From Leifsonia williamsii (GTDB lineage Bacteria; Actinomycetota; Actinomycetes; Actinomycetales; Microbacteriaceae), in assembly GCF_030433685.1 (NCBI RefSeq), contig NZ_JAROCF010000001.1, forward strand, positions 310,001-374,000: a stretch of 64,000 nt of DNA, in the 5' to 3' direction. This document shows positions 55,647 through 63,302 of the stretch, piece after piece. Position numbers and translations under genes: made by a program. The stretch's first letter is position 1, and each line of letters opens with the position of its first letter. Under the pieces are notes generated by a model. The model worked only from the letters and a program-made list of their open reading frames with translations, made no database searches and was not told the origin of the DNA.

Positions 55647-56666
55647 ATGACGAACATCGACGATTCGAACACCCCCGGCGCCTCCGGGCCCGACATGCCG
55701 CCCGGATACTGGTTCGGCGAGATCCAGAGCCGCCTGCGCGAGCGGATGCGCGACGCGCTCGCCGAGCAGGACCTCCGCCGTGGCAGCTGGCGCATCCTCC
55801 ACCTCCTCGCCGACGGTCCCGCCACCGCGCAGGAGCTGGCCGACCGATTGCCACGCGGGCGCCGGCACGGTCGCGCCGAGTCCGCCTCAGAAGGCCGCCC
55901 CGGCTGGTACGGACGCCCGGAGTGGCGCGGCGGACGCCCGCATCCCGGGTTCCGCCGCCAGGACCCCGACTTCCGCGAGACAGGCCCGCGCGGAGGCGGT
56001 GAGCGTGTGCACGGCGACGCGTGGCACCATGACGATCACCGCCAGGACCCCGACGACCGCCGCCACGAGTACGGCCGGGACCACGAGCGCCAGGACGACC
56101 AGCATCCGCAGCACCACGACCACCACGGGCACCACCACGACGAGCACCCGCAGCACCACGACGAGCACCCGCACCACCACGACGAGCGCGGACAGCACGA
56201 CCACCAGCACGACCGCCACGACGAGCGCGACCACCACGACCACCACCCCGGCACCGAGGCCGCCTTCGAGCGCGGGTTCGAGCGCGGGTTCCTGCGGGGC
56301 TTCGGTGCCGACCTGCGCCGTCACTTCGACCCGCGAGCGGGCTTCGGGCGCCCCGGCTTCGGGCCGGCCGGACCCTGGTTCGGCAGAAGGGACTTCCCGG
56401 GCCGCCCCTTCGGCCCGCACCCCCACCACCGCCCGCGCCGCATCGAGCGCACGCTCGCGGACTTCACCGAGCGCGGCTGGGTGTGGTTCGACGGCGACCG
56501 CGCCACGTTGACCGACGAGGGGCGGGCCGCGCACGACGCCGCCGAGCAGCGGGTGGAGCAGGTCCGCGCCTCCCTCGCCGACGGGATCGACCCCGCGGAC
56601 TGGGCGACCACCATGCGCACGCTCGAGCGGATGGCCGGGAATCTCGGCTGGGAGCGCCCGGCGTAG
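55647..56666 (+). CDS. Winged-helix regulator split by a His/Asp-rich insertion
   Basis: A 339-residue protein; ATG 55647 follows AGAAAGG. Residues 20-70 resemble the first half of a MarR/PadR-type domain (YWFGEIQSRLRERMRDALAE, then SWRILHLLADGPATAQELAD). The second half appears only at about residue 265 (RRIERTLADFTERGWVWFDG, then RATLTDEGRAAHDAAEQRVE). Between them lie about 190 residues that are Arg/Gly-rich at both ends and, over roughly residues 122-205, contain about 29 histidines in runs such as HHDHHGHHHDEHP. The insertion falls at the recognition-helix region. Metal sensing or metal storage is the natural guess, not shown. Codon repeats (CAC/GAC) explain the low-complexity DNA. Confidence 0.75.
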   Translation: MTNIDDSNTPGASGPDMPPGYWFGEIQSRLRERMRDALAEQDLRRGSWRILHLLADGPATAQELADRLPRGRRHGRAESASEGRPGWYGRPEWRGGRPHPGFRRQDPDFRETGPRGGGERVHGDAWHHDDHRQDPDDRRHEYGRDHERQDDQHPQHHDHHGHHHDEHPQHHDEHPHHHDERGQHDHQHDRHDERDHHDHHPGTEAAFERGFERGFLRGFGADLRRHFDPRAGFGRPGFGPAGPWFGRRDFPGRPFGPHPHHRPRRIERTLADFTERGWVWFDGDRATLTDEGRAAHDAAEQRVEQVRASLADGIDPADWATTMRTLERMAGNLGWERPA

Positions 56667-56675
56667 GCTGAAAGC

Positions 56676-57242
56676 ATGACTCCCCCGACGAGCCGCTCCG
56701 GCCGCGAAGAGGTCGTGCTGCTCGCCGAGGACGGCACCCCGATCGGCACCGCCGACAAGGCCACGGTGCACACCACCCAGACGCCGCTGCACCTCGCCTT
56801 CTCGTGCCACCTCTTCGATGGGGAGGGCCGCATCCTCGTGACGCGGCGGGCGCTCGGGAAGGCGACCTGGCCGGGAGTCTGGACGAACTCGTTCTGCGGT
56901 CACCCGGCTCCGGGCGAGGCGATCGAGGATGCGGTCGTCCGGCGGGCGCAGGACGAGCTCGGCACGCGGATCGACAACCTGGCGCTCGCGCTCCCCGACT
57001 TCCGCTACCGCGCGGTCGACGCCGCCGGCATCGTCGAGTACGAGATCTGCCCCGTCTACACGGCGACCATCGTCGGCGAGGTTGCACCCTCCCCCGCCGA
57101 GGTCGCCGAGTGGGAGTGGGTCGACCCGCGCGTGCTGCTGACGGCCGTGGACGCGACACCGTGGGCCTTCAGCCCGTGGCTCACGCTCCAGCTGCCCGCG
57201 CTCTACGCCGAGACCGGCGCCGAAGCTTCGGGTCAGCTGTGA
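56676..57242 (+). CDS. idi: Isopentenyl-diphosphate delta-isomerase, type I
   Basis: A 188-residue Nudix-fold enzyme. The N-terminal HLAFSCHLFDGEGRILVTRR, the catalytic cysteine in TNSFCGHPAPGE, the modified Nudix box region AIEDAVVRRAQDELG and the catalytic glutamate in VEYEICPVY are all present. It interconverts IPP and DMAPP for isoprenoid synthesis. It starts nine bases after the His-rich regulator's stop, so readthrough is possible, although the functions look unrelated. Confidence 0.93.
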   Translation: MTPPTSRSGREEVVLLAEDGTPIGTADKATVHTTQTPLHLAFSCHLFDGEGRILVTRRALGKATWPGVWTNSFCGHPAPGEAIEDAVVRRAQDELGTRIDNLALALPDFRYRAVDAAGIVEYEICPVYTATIVGEVAPSPAEVAEWEWVDPRVLLTAVDATPWAFSPWLTLQLPALYAETGAEASGQL

Positions 57243-57311
57243 GAAGCGCTCATATTCTCCACCTGTGAATGAAGCTGTGGATAACTGCCGTCGCCCATGC
57301 CGGCCGGGGCA

Positions 57312-58064
57312 TCAGTTCGCCCACACGCGGTCCACGCTGAGGCGCGGGACGAGGTGGCCGTCCCTCCCGTCGCTCCACTCGGGGAAGTCGAACACCGCCA
57401 GCATCAGCTGCAACGGATAGGCGGGCGGCGCGTCGAGAAGGCGCAGCACCCGGCCGTCGACGAGGAAGGCGGCGCGGGAGTCGTCCCAGCGGGCCTCGTA
57501 CGCGTGCGGCTCGGTGACGTCGATCGGGACCGGGATGCGCGCGAAGTCCTCCGCCAGCCCCGGGTCGCGGAAGCGGTGGAAGCCGATGCCGACGAGCGCC
57601 TGGTCGCGCGCGATGTCCCGACCGAACACCTCCATCACGCACAGCTCACCGCTGCGCTCCGGCTGATCCTCGAAGCCGATCAGCCAGAGCGACGCCATCG
57701 ACCGCGGCGAGAGGTGCAGGGAGGCCCGCAGCCCGGCCCGCGCCTCCCGGGCGCCGCCGCCGACGAGGCAGCCGCGGAACTCCTCCTGCGCCTCCTGCAC
57801 GGTCAATCCGTCGCGGAACGGCTGCTGGCCGATCGTCGAGCCGACCGGGCCCGAGTAGTTGCCGGTCTGCAGACCCGACACCCGCAGCGGCGTCTCGTGC
57901 ACGCCCTCCGCCCAGAGACCCTGCTCCGGCGGGATGGTCAGCTCGAGGCGGGAGGAGTGGATGCGGTAGGTCGCGCGCGAGGCGCCTTGCGAACTCCACG
58001 CTGGCAGATAGTGCGGGAGCCAGACGCTGCGGTCGAGCTCCGGCTCGTCGAAGTCGTCGAACAC
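57312..58064 (-). CDS. GH16-like (concanavalin-fold) protein with altered active-site motif
   Basis: A protein of about 250 residues from GTG 58064 (CTG 58082, overlapping the upstream stop, or an ATG at 58157 are alternatives). The N-terminus FDDFDEPELDRSVWLPHYLP and the beta-jelly-roll pattern are those of family 16 glycoside hydrolases. The catalytic stretch reads ELCVMEVFG where active enzymes have ExDxxE, so both glutamates are kept and the middle aspartate is a cysteine. It may be a weak hydrolase or a carbohydrate-binding relative. No signal peptide is visible, so it should be cytoplasmic. Probably cotranscribed with the gene at 58079. Confidence 0.72.
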   Translation of the reverse strand: MFDDFDEPELDRSVWLPHYLPAWSSQGASRATYRIHSSRLELTIPPEQGLWAEGVHETPLRVSGLQTGNYSGPVGSTIGQQPFRDGLTVQEAQEEFRGCLVGGGAREARAGLRASLHLSPRSMASLWLIGFEDQPERSGELCVMEVFGRDIARDQALVGIGFHRFRDPGLAEDFARIPVPIDVTEPHAYEARWDDSRAAFLVDGRVLRLLDAPPAYPLQLMLAVFDFPEWSDGRDGHLVPRLSVDRVWAN

Positions 58065-58078
58065 GGCATCACCCGCGG

Positions 58079-58597
58079 TCAGGCCGTCCGGACGGCGTCG
58101 ATGTGCTGCTCCAGCCACCAGGTGCGGCCGTCGTCGTCGGAGACCCAGCCGTCCCACTCGAAGGACTCGTCCGTGATGCCCGAGAAGTTCCAGCGGATCG
58201 GCCGGCCGTCGGTCTGCGTGCCGTCCTGCCGGATGCCGTCGCGGTGATGGGCGTTGGCGACGAGGGTGCAGAAGTCGCCCGCCGCCGCGCCGAACCAGCT
58301 CACCCGCCAGCCGCCGAGCGTCGGATCGTAGACGCGGACCGTCGTGCCGCGGGCGGCGCCGGCCTCACCGTCGGCCGGGACCAGCACGTCCTGCACGGCG
58401 AGGCCGCCGAGCGTGTAGGCGAAGATCCAGTCGGCCGTCGACTCCCGCCAGGCGCCGGTCGCCTCGTCGAGCAGCCGGGTCTCGGCGCGCCACGACCCCA
58501 CGAGCTGGCCGAAGAGGTGGAGGCGCTGGCCGCGCTCCGGGCTCGGTCCTGCCGCGATCAGGGCCCTGGCGAAGGCGGCATCGGTCGTCTCGCTCAT
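58079..58597 (-). CDS. Conserved hypothetical lipocalin-like (DUF1579-type) protein
   Basis: A 172-residue protein; ATG 58597 follows GAGAGGGG. It begins with a helical segment, then beta strands with HLFGQLVGSWRAETRLLD, WIFAYTLGGLAVQDVLV, TVRVYDPTLGGWRVSWFG and WWLEQHID. This is the calycin-like pattern of proteins that measure or bind small hydrophobic ligands. The function is unknown; the DUF assignment is tentative. Adjacent to the GH16-like gene. Confidence 0.7.
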   Translation of the reverse strand: MSETTDAAFARALIAAGPSPERGQRLHLFGQLVGSWRAETRLLDEATGAWRESTADWIFAYTLGGLAVQDVLVPADGEAGAARGTTVRVYDPTLGGWRVSWFGAAAGDFCTLVANAHHRDGIRQDGTQTDGRPIRWNFSGITDESFEWDGWVSDDDGRTWWLEQHIDAVRTA

Positions 58598-58631
58598 GTG
58601 CGCCCCTCTCGGTGGTGGTCCGGTGCTGGTG

Positions 58632-59237
58632 TCAGCCGACCGGCCGTCCCGCCTCCGTGCTGGAGACGTCGGTCCGGTGGAAGTTGAGGAAGGAGCGGGA
58701 GGCCGTCGGCCCACGCTGCCCCTGGTAGCGGGAGCTGTACTCGCTCGACCCGTAGGGCTTCTCGGCAGCGGAGGAGAGCCGGAAGAAGCACATCTGGCCG
58801 ATCTTCATGCCCGGCCACAGCTTGATCGGCAGGGTTGCGACGTTGCTCAGCTCGAGCGTCACGTGCCCCGAGAAGCCGGGATCGATGAAGCCGGCCGTGG
58901 AGTGTGTGAGCAGCCCCAGCCTCCCGAGCGAGCTCTTGCCCTCGAGCCGTGCGGCGACGTCGTCGGGCAGACTCACCAGCTCGAACGTCGACCCGAGGAC
59001 GAACTCGCCGGGGTGGAGGATGAAGGGCTGGTCGGCATCCACCTCCACGAACCGCGTCAGCTCGGGCTGATCGACGGCCGGGTCGATGAACGGGTACTTG
59101 TGGTTGTCGAACAGCCGGAAGAACCGATCGAGCCGCACATCGATGCTCGACGGCTGGATCATGGCCGGCTCGAACGGCTCCAGCGCGATGCGCCCGGCAC
59201 CCAGCTCGGCCTTGATGTCACGGTCGGAGAGAAGCAC
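58632..59237 (-). CDS. dcd: dCTP deaminase (probably dUMP-forming)
   Basis: A 201-residue trimeric dUTPase-fold enzyme. [12 protein letters not shown] opens the protein; [20 protein letters not shown] carries the catalytic region and [14 protein letters not shown] the conserved glycine turn. The C-terminal [11 protein letters not shown] closes over the nucleotide. The [11 protein letters not shown] form is that of bifunctional actinobacterial enzymes that turn dCTP into dUMP for dTMP synthesis. Confidence 0.93.
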   Translation of the reverse strand: MLLSDRDIKAELGAGRIALEPFEPAMIQPSSIDVRLDRFFRLFDNHKYPFIDPAVDQPELTRFVEVDADQPFILHPGEFVLGSTFELVSLPDDVAARLEGKSSLGRLGLLTHSTAGFIDPGFSGHVTLELSNVATLPIKLWPGMKIGQMCFFRLSSAAEKPYGSSEYSSRYQGQRGPTASRSFLNFHRTDVSSTEAGRPVG

Positions 59238-59316
59238 GAGGTCAGCCTATCGGGGAGCGCGTCGCCCGCGCAGGGTCGCACTGGTGCGACGAGTGACGGG
59301 CAGGCTCTCCCGTGTA

Positions 59317-59344
59317 GTTTGTTGATACAGTCGTGCTAACAAAC
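59317..59344. promoter_or_regulatory. Operator dyad upstream of the membrane-protein/TetR operon
   Basis: GTTTGTT (59317-59323) and AACAAAC (59338-59344) are perfect inverted arms with a 14-base spacer whose ends also match (AC/GT). The site lies 13 bases before the ATG at 59358, well placed to block transcription. The TetR protein encoded second in the operon is the likely ligand. Confidence 0.65.
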
Positions 59345-59357
59345 GGAAGGCGGGGTC

Positions 59358-59897
59358 ATGATCCTTGGGGCGATCGTCGCCTGCGAGGTGGGGTTCTGGT
59401 TGGCCATCGTCGCCGGCCTCCTCGCCCGGTACCCGGGCCGGCGACCACGGCTCGGCGCCGCCCTCCTCGTCGCCGCTCCCCTGATCGACGTCGTGCTCCT
59501 CGCGCTGGTCGCGGCGGACCTGATCGGAGGCGCGACCGCCTCCTGGCACCACGGCCTCGCCGCGCTCTACATCGGCATCTCGGTCGCGTACGGGCACCGC
59601 ATGATCGCCTGGGCGGACGCGGCCTTCGCGCACCGCTTCCGCGGCGCCGCCCCGCGGGTGAAGCCGACGGGCTGGGCCTACACCGCCGCCTGCTGGAAGG
59701 ACGTGGCCCGCACACTGCTCGCCTGCCTCGTCGCCGCCGCGATCCTCGGCGCGCTGATCGTCGTCGTCGGCGCTCCCGAGCGCACGGCGGAGCTGCTGGC
59801 GTTCTTCCCCGCGCTCGGTGTGATCCTGGGCATCGACACGCTCTGGGCGATCAGCTACACGCTCTGGCCGAAGAAGCCGGCCGCGACGGCGAGCTGA
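59358..59897 (+). CDS. Integral membrane protein under TetR control
   Basis: A 179-residue protein with five or so hydrophobic helices (about residues 2-22, 31-55, 63-83, 112-135 and 140-165). The loop between the third and fourth helices has RMIAWADAAFAHRF and KPTGWAYTAACWKDVART. The protein resembles actinobacterial 2TM-repeat membrane proteins of unknown role often paired with a TetR gene, as here (next start two bases after this stop). May be an efflux or membrane-stress protein. Confidence 0.72.
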   Translation: MILGAIVACEVGFWLAIVAGLLARYPGRRPRLGAALLVAAPLIDVVLLALVAADLIGGATASWHHGLAALYIGISVAYGHRMIAWADAAFAHRFRGAAPRVKPTGWAYTAACWKDVARTLLACLVAAAILGALIVVVGAPERTAELLAFFPALGVILGIDTLWAISYTLWPKKPAATAS

Positions 59898-59899
59898 CG

Positions 59900-60487
59900 A
59901 TGCCCCGCCTGATCGATCACGAGGAGCGCGAACGCGAGATCGCCGACGCCGCGCTGCGGGTGCTGTCCCGCGACGGGCTCACGGCGCTCTCCGTCCGCAA
60001 CGTCGCCGCGGAGGCCGGGATCGCCACCGCCTCCCTCCGCCGCGCCTTCCCGGACCAGGACGTGCTCCGGCGCTTCTGCCTCGGCCACATCCGGCAGAAC
60101 GTCACCCGCCGCATCGAGCGGGTCCGCGGAGAGGGCCGGGAGGCGGTGCTCGCGGTGCTGCACGAGCTGCTGCCCCTCGACGACGAGCGCCGCGTCGAGT
60201 TGACCGCGCACCTCCAACTGGGCGCGCTCGCACTGAGCGACGAACGGCTGCGGCCGGTGCTGCTCGCGTTCAACACCGCGCTACGCGACCTGTGCGCGGC
60301 CCTGATCGCCGAGCTGGCGCGCGCGGGGGAGCTGTCGCCCTCCGTGGATCAGGCGGTGGAGGCGGATGCGCTGCACGCGCTCGTCGATGGCACGGCGTTG
60401 CACCTGCTGTGGAGCGACGGAGCGGCCGACCGGGAGCGGGCGCTGAGAGCGCTGGCGGCACGGGTGGAGGCGCTCGGTGCGCGGTAG
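59900..60487 (+). CDS. TetR-family regulator
   Basis: A 195-residue repressor from ATG 59900. The HTH is LSVRNVAAEAGIATASLRRA, preceded by REREIADAALRVLSRDG. The C-terminal part has the YcdC/BetI-like FCLGHIRQNVTRRIERVRG helix and ALHALVDGTALHLL. It is the second gene of an operon with a membrane protein and probably binds the GTTTGTT dyad at 59317, which would make the pair autoregulated. Confidence 0.88.
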   Translation: MPRLIDHEEREREIADAALRVLSRDGLTALSVRNVAAEAGIATASLRRAFPDQDVLRRFCLGHIRQNVTRRIERVRGEGREAVLAVLHELLPLDDERRVELTAHLQLGALALSDERLRPVLLAFNTALRDLCAALIAELARAGELSPSVDQAVEADALHALVDGTALHLLWSDGAADRERALRALAARVEALGAR

Positions 60488-60501
60488 GGCTGCGTCGCCC
60501 C

Positions 60502-60903
60502 TCAGCGCGGGTCGACCCGCACGGTCGCCGCGCGCGTCTTCGCCGTCACCATCGGCGGGTAGTACGGGCTGGTGCCGTACTTCGCCTCGTAGGCGCGGTC
60601 GATGCGGTCGTTGAGCTCGATGGCAGCGGGCTCGGTATCGCCGATCGGGGTGAACGCGACATCCTTCTCCACACCGCCGGCGGTGATGCGGCCGGCGCGC
60701 TGCGACCGCGCCGACTGATACCAGCGCGAGTTCGTGCCGTTGTAGGCGCGCACGTAGACGTTGCCATCGACGACGACCGACCATATCCAGGTGAGGGTGC
60801 CGAGCGTGGTTCCGTCGGCCCGGAACGGCGCGATGTGGAAGTCGTCGGTGGAGGCGATGGCCCGCAGCACGTCAGGGGTCCAGGTGGTGGCGTGGTCGGT
60901 CAT
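60502..60903 (-). CDS. DUF2255-family protein
   Basis: A 133-residue protein from ATG 60903. Features are LRAIASTDDFHIAPFRADG, the strand pair TWIWSVVVDGNVYVRAYNG, NSRWYQSARSQRAGRITAGG and the C-terminal YEAKYGTSPYYPPMVTAKTR. The split-barrel pattern resembles flavin-dependent nitroreductase/pyridoxamine-oxidase-like proteins. The function is not established. Confidence 0.78.
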   Translation of the reverse strand: MTDHATTWTPDVLRAIASTDDFHIAPFRADGTTLGTLTWIWSVVVDGNVYVRAYNGTNSRWYQSARSQRAGRITAGGVEKDVAFTPIGDTEPAAIELNDRIDRAYEAKYGTSPYYPPMVTAKTRAATVRVDPR

Positions 60904-61038
60904 GCCTTCGACACTAGGTCGGCACCGCACACGGAGGGATGCCCTGCTGGTACACCCGACCGGTTTGGCCGAACTCCGGCGACCAGGTAGTCTGGGCGAC
61001 AGCCTCCATCCCAGTGAATCACTGGGATTCCGGGCCGC

Positions 61039-61071
61039 GCGAGTGTAGTTCAATGGTAGAACCTCAGCTTC
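61039..61071 (+). pseudogene. 5' half of a tRNA-Gly gene, interrupted in the anticodon loop
   Basis: The acceptor strand GCGAGTG, TA, the D arm GTTCAATGGTAGAAC and the 5' anticodon stem TCAGC with loop start TTC match actinobacterial tRNA-Gly (CCC-type). After 61071 the 3' stem GCTGA, the T arm and its GGTTCGA loop are all missing. The break falls where tyrosine recombinases often cross over. Six bases of complementarity to the acceptor stem (CACTCG, 61098-61102 region) occur downstream, but no T arm precedes them. It is probably an attachment-site half. Confidence 0.7.
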
Positions 61072-61188
61072 TCCTACTCTGGATATCAGAGAGTCCCACT
61101 CGACCTATTAAGGCTCGTTGATCGGGGCTTTTCCTACTATTGACGTACTCCTGTGATCTATACGAAACGCCGTGGATCACGCCCAAAG

Positions 61189-61207
61189 CGGTGAGTAAAC
61201 GGTGAGC
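61189..61207. repeat. Direct repeats next to the integrase stop
   Basis: CGGTGAG occurs at 61189-61195 and 61200-61206, an 11-base period (one helical turn), immediately after the integrase stop codon. Short, phased direct repeats near attachment sites are often arm-type recombinase or excisionase sites. Confidence 0.5.
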
Positions 61208-62385
61208 TACGACAGCCCGGCTCCTGAATCGCCGCGCACATTGAAGCGTTCGAGGATCGCCGTCGAGTCGGGTACCTGCACAACTCGCGGCAGATAGGAC
61301 TGCTCTGTCGTGGCGTACGTCGAGTGGCCGAGTTGGTGCTGCGCGCGCTCCAGGCCGACGGCGTCGCGAAGGGCCGTTGCGACAGTGGACCTGAACTCCT
61401 TCGGCACCCGGCCTTCAAAGCGCGTGCCCTTCAATGCGATGTGCCACTGAAGTCGGAAGTTGTCAGGGATTCGCGGCGTGAGCGTTGAGGAGGGGAAGAC
61501 GAGCTCCGAAAAGGATTCCACGCGTCGACGAAGGAGCATCTTTCCCACGAACGTGGGCAGGAACAGTCGTCGGCCGCCGCCGGTCTTCGTCTTGTTCTGC
61601 ACGGTCCAGCGACCTTCGCGGTTCTTCGCCATGGTCCGGTGGATGTCGACTGTGAACGGCTGGATCGTGAAGTCGACGTCCTCCCACATCAGCGCGAACA
61701 CCTCGCCTGGTCGGCACCCCGTGCCAAGGAAGAAGTCCACCGGATCCGCTAGATCGGTGCCGCGGCGCCGACCGGATGCGTCCAAGCCGGCGTCCCAGCG
61801 AGCGAGAATCTCCCGCAACTCGGCGACATCTTCGAGGGAGAAGGTGGCGACTTGATGATCCGGCTCCTCTACCGGCGCGACTGATTTCATCGGGTTGGAT
61901 TCGATCGCGTCATGCCGGACGGCCATGGCGAACATCCCTGTGAGCAGGACGACGGCGATGCTCGCGTTCGAGTAGCCGTTCAGCCGGGCGGTTTGCTTGA
62001 TGAACCGATCCAACTTCGAGACGGAGGCCTCACGGATCATCCAACCGCCGAGATTCGGCACGACGTACTTGTCCAGGACCGCCTCGTAACGACGCAGTGT
62101 TCCGTTCGAGCGGGAGGTGTGGCTGAACTCGTCCCACCAGACGATCGCCAGGTCGGCGAGCCGGGTCTCCGGGTTGAGCTCGCCGTCGCCGAGCGGCTTG
62201 ATGCGATCCCGCATCGCTTCTCGGAGAAGTGCTTCGGCCTTCTGTTTGGTGCGCCCGATGCGTTCGATCTGTCGTGTGCGACCATCGACGTCGCGATAGC
62301 GGGCACGCGCGGCCCAGCGGCCTTGCGTAAGCATGCGCGTGGTGACGGTGCCCCACGTCTCGGAGACCAAAGGAGGACGGGACAT
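61207..62385 (-). CDS. int: Tyrosine-type site-specific integrase
   Basis: A 392-residue phage-type integrase. The N-terminal part has an arm-binding-like GRWAARARYRDVDGRTRQIE, and a SAM-like core-binding domain covers about residues 75-170. The catalytic domain has R225 in GCRPGE, the lysine region NKTKTGGGRR, R332 in KEFRS, H354 in LGHSTYA and the nucleophile Y364. The usual His of the HxxR box is Lys329, a deviation, although this position varies in some families. Its 3' end faces the broken tRNA-Gly, the common arrangement for elements inserted in tRNA genes. Confidence 0.9.
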   Translation of the reverse strand: MSRPPLVSETWGTVTTRMLTQGRWAARARYRDVDGRTRQIERIGRTKQKAEALLREAMRDRIKPLGDGELNPETRLADLAIVWWDEFSHTSRSNGTLRRYEAVLDKYVVPNLGGWMIREASVSKLDRFIKQTARLNGYSNASIAVVLLTGMFAMAVRHDAIESNPMKSVAPVEEPDHQVATFSLEDVAELREILARWDAGLDASGRRRGTDLADPVDFFLGTGCRPGEVFALMWEDVDFTIQPFTVDIHRTMAKNREGRWTVQNKTKTGGGRRLFLPTFVGKMLLRRRVESFSELVFPSSTLTPRIPDNFRLQWHIALKGTRFEGRVPKEFRSTVATALRDAVGLERAQHQLGHSTYATTEQSYLPRVVQVPDSTAILERFNVRGDSGAGLS

Positions 62386-62387
62386 GA

Positions 62388-62783
62388 TCAGCGACCCCCG
62401 TTCTCGATACGCGAGCCAGTCGGCCCGACTCCGCCGTTGCGGAGCTCGGGTGTCAGCGCGGGAAACGGCGATCCGTCGAGGTCAGCGGAATCCCGCTCGG
62501 GACTACGCGTGGCCCCCATGCTACGCGCGCGCTGCTGGGGTCGGCGAGGGTCGTTGAGGCGAACGAATGGAACGCACGCCGCCTCTGCCGTCAGCGCTGC
62601 CAATCGTCCGATCGGCGTGAGCGGGTCGGCTGCGATCGCCCATCCATCCATCGCATAGCGGCTGACGGTCTCGACGCACTCCTTCTTCTCTTCCAGGCTC
62701 GGGCTGAACGAGCCGACCACACCGATCAGCCCACTCTGCAGTTCCGGACGCATGTTTCTGGTGTCCATGACGATTACCCGCAT
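62388..62783 (-). CDS. Small element-encoded protein of unknown function
   Basis: A 131-residue protein from ATG 62783 behind AGGGGAG. The core MRVIVMDTRNMRPELQSGLI and SRYAMDGWAIAADPLTPIGR is hydrophobic to mixed, while the C-terminal third is Arg/Pro-rich and probably disordered. It ends two bases before the integrase start, so they form an operon; the size and position would suit a recombination directionality factor, but it shows no excisionase HTH. Longer frames upstream lack a good start. Not recognised. Confidence 0.55.
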   Translation of the reverse strand: MRVIVMDTRNMRPELQSGLIGVVGSFSPSLEEKKECVETVSRYAMDGWAIAADPLTPIGRLAALTAEAACVPFVRLNDPRRPQQRARSMGATRSPERDSADLDGSPFPALTPELRNGGVGPTGSRIENGGR

Positions 62784-63302
62784 GATGATCACTCCCCTGT
62801 CTCTCGTTCTTGTTTGCCTTCCGGCGGAGAGATCGAGAGCGAGTGGGAGGTGACGCAGTGCCGGGACCGTGGAATACCGGAGGGAGCGAAGCGAGTGAGG
62901 ATATGCCGCGAAAGCCCGGCACGGAGCACCGGAACGAGCTACGATCGGCCGGCGGAAAGACAAACAACACGGCTGACGCAGCGCCGCCCGCGGGCGGCTC
63001 CGCCCACAACAGCACCCGACGACATTGGTCTGCTGGGTCACATCGATGCCCGCGGTCACAGCGGCTGGTGAAGTCGATGGCGCTGCCACCGCAGCACGGT
63101 CGTGGTGGCTGTTGGTGACCTGTCCGGGTCCGTCATCGTTGATCGCTGACGCACGTTGTCGTTCCCGCCGGTCTGCCTGGCGCCCTTCGGGCTTATCTCG
63201 CGGCAGATCGGCGGGCTCCCGGGGCCTCAGTGGCGCAGCATCAGCTGCGCTGACGGGTCTACGTGCTCAGCCACGGAGGTCCTTCTCTGACGGCGAAGGG
63301 CA
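62784..63302. other. Non-coding or uncertain stretch between the element genes and fetB-like gene
   Basis: About 520 bases without a convincing gene; open frames here lack ribosome sites and family resemblance. An imperfect inverted repeat (TGTTTG and CTTCCG at 62811-62823 against CGGAAAG and CAAACA at 62953-62966) brackets about 130 bases upstream of the small element gene. The right end of the element may lie here, but no tRNA-Gly 3' half was found. Confidence 0.4.

Larger units (their letters stand above)
61072..62783. mobile_element. Integrative element or element remnant (left boundary at tRNA-Gly)
   Basis: A tyrosine recombinase and a small unknown gene sit directly beside a tRNA-Gly broken in its anticodon loop. 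DNA from 61072 to 61206 is clearly AT-richer than the rest of the window. The right boundary and the second attachment site are not visible; the element may end before the FetB-like gene at 63303 or extend past it. No replication, transfer or cargo genes are seen. Confidence 0.6.

Noticed and set aside
61039..61103. A complete tRNA-Gly with odd arms
   Set aside because: The acceptor complement CACTCG is present by itself, but there is no T arm, no GGTTCGA loop and no 3' anticodon stem.
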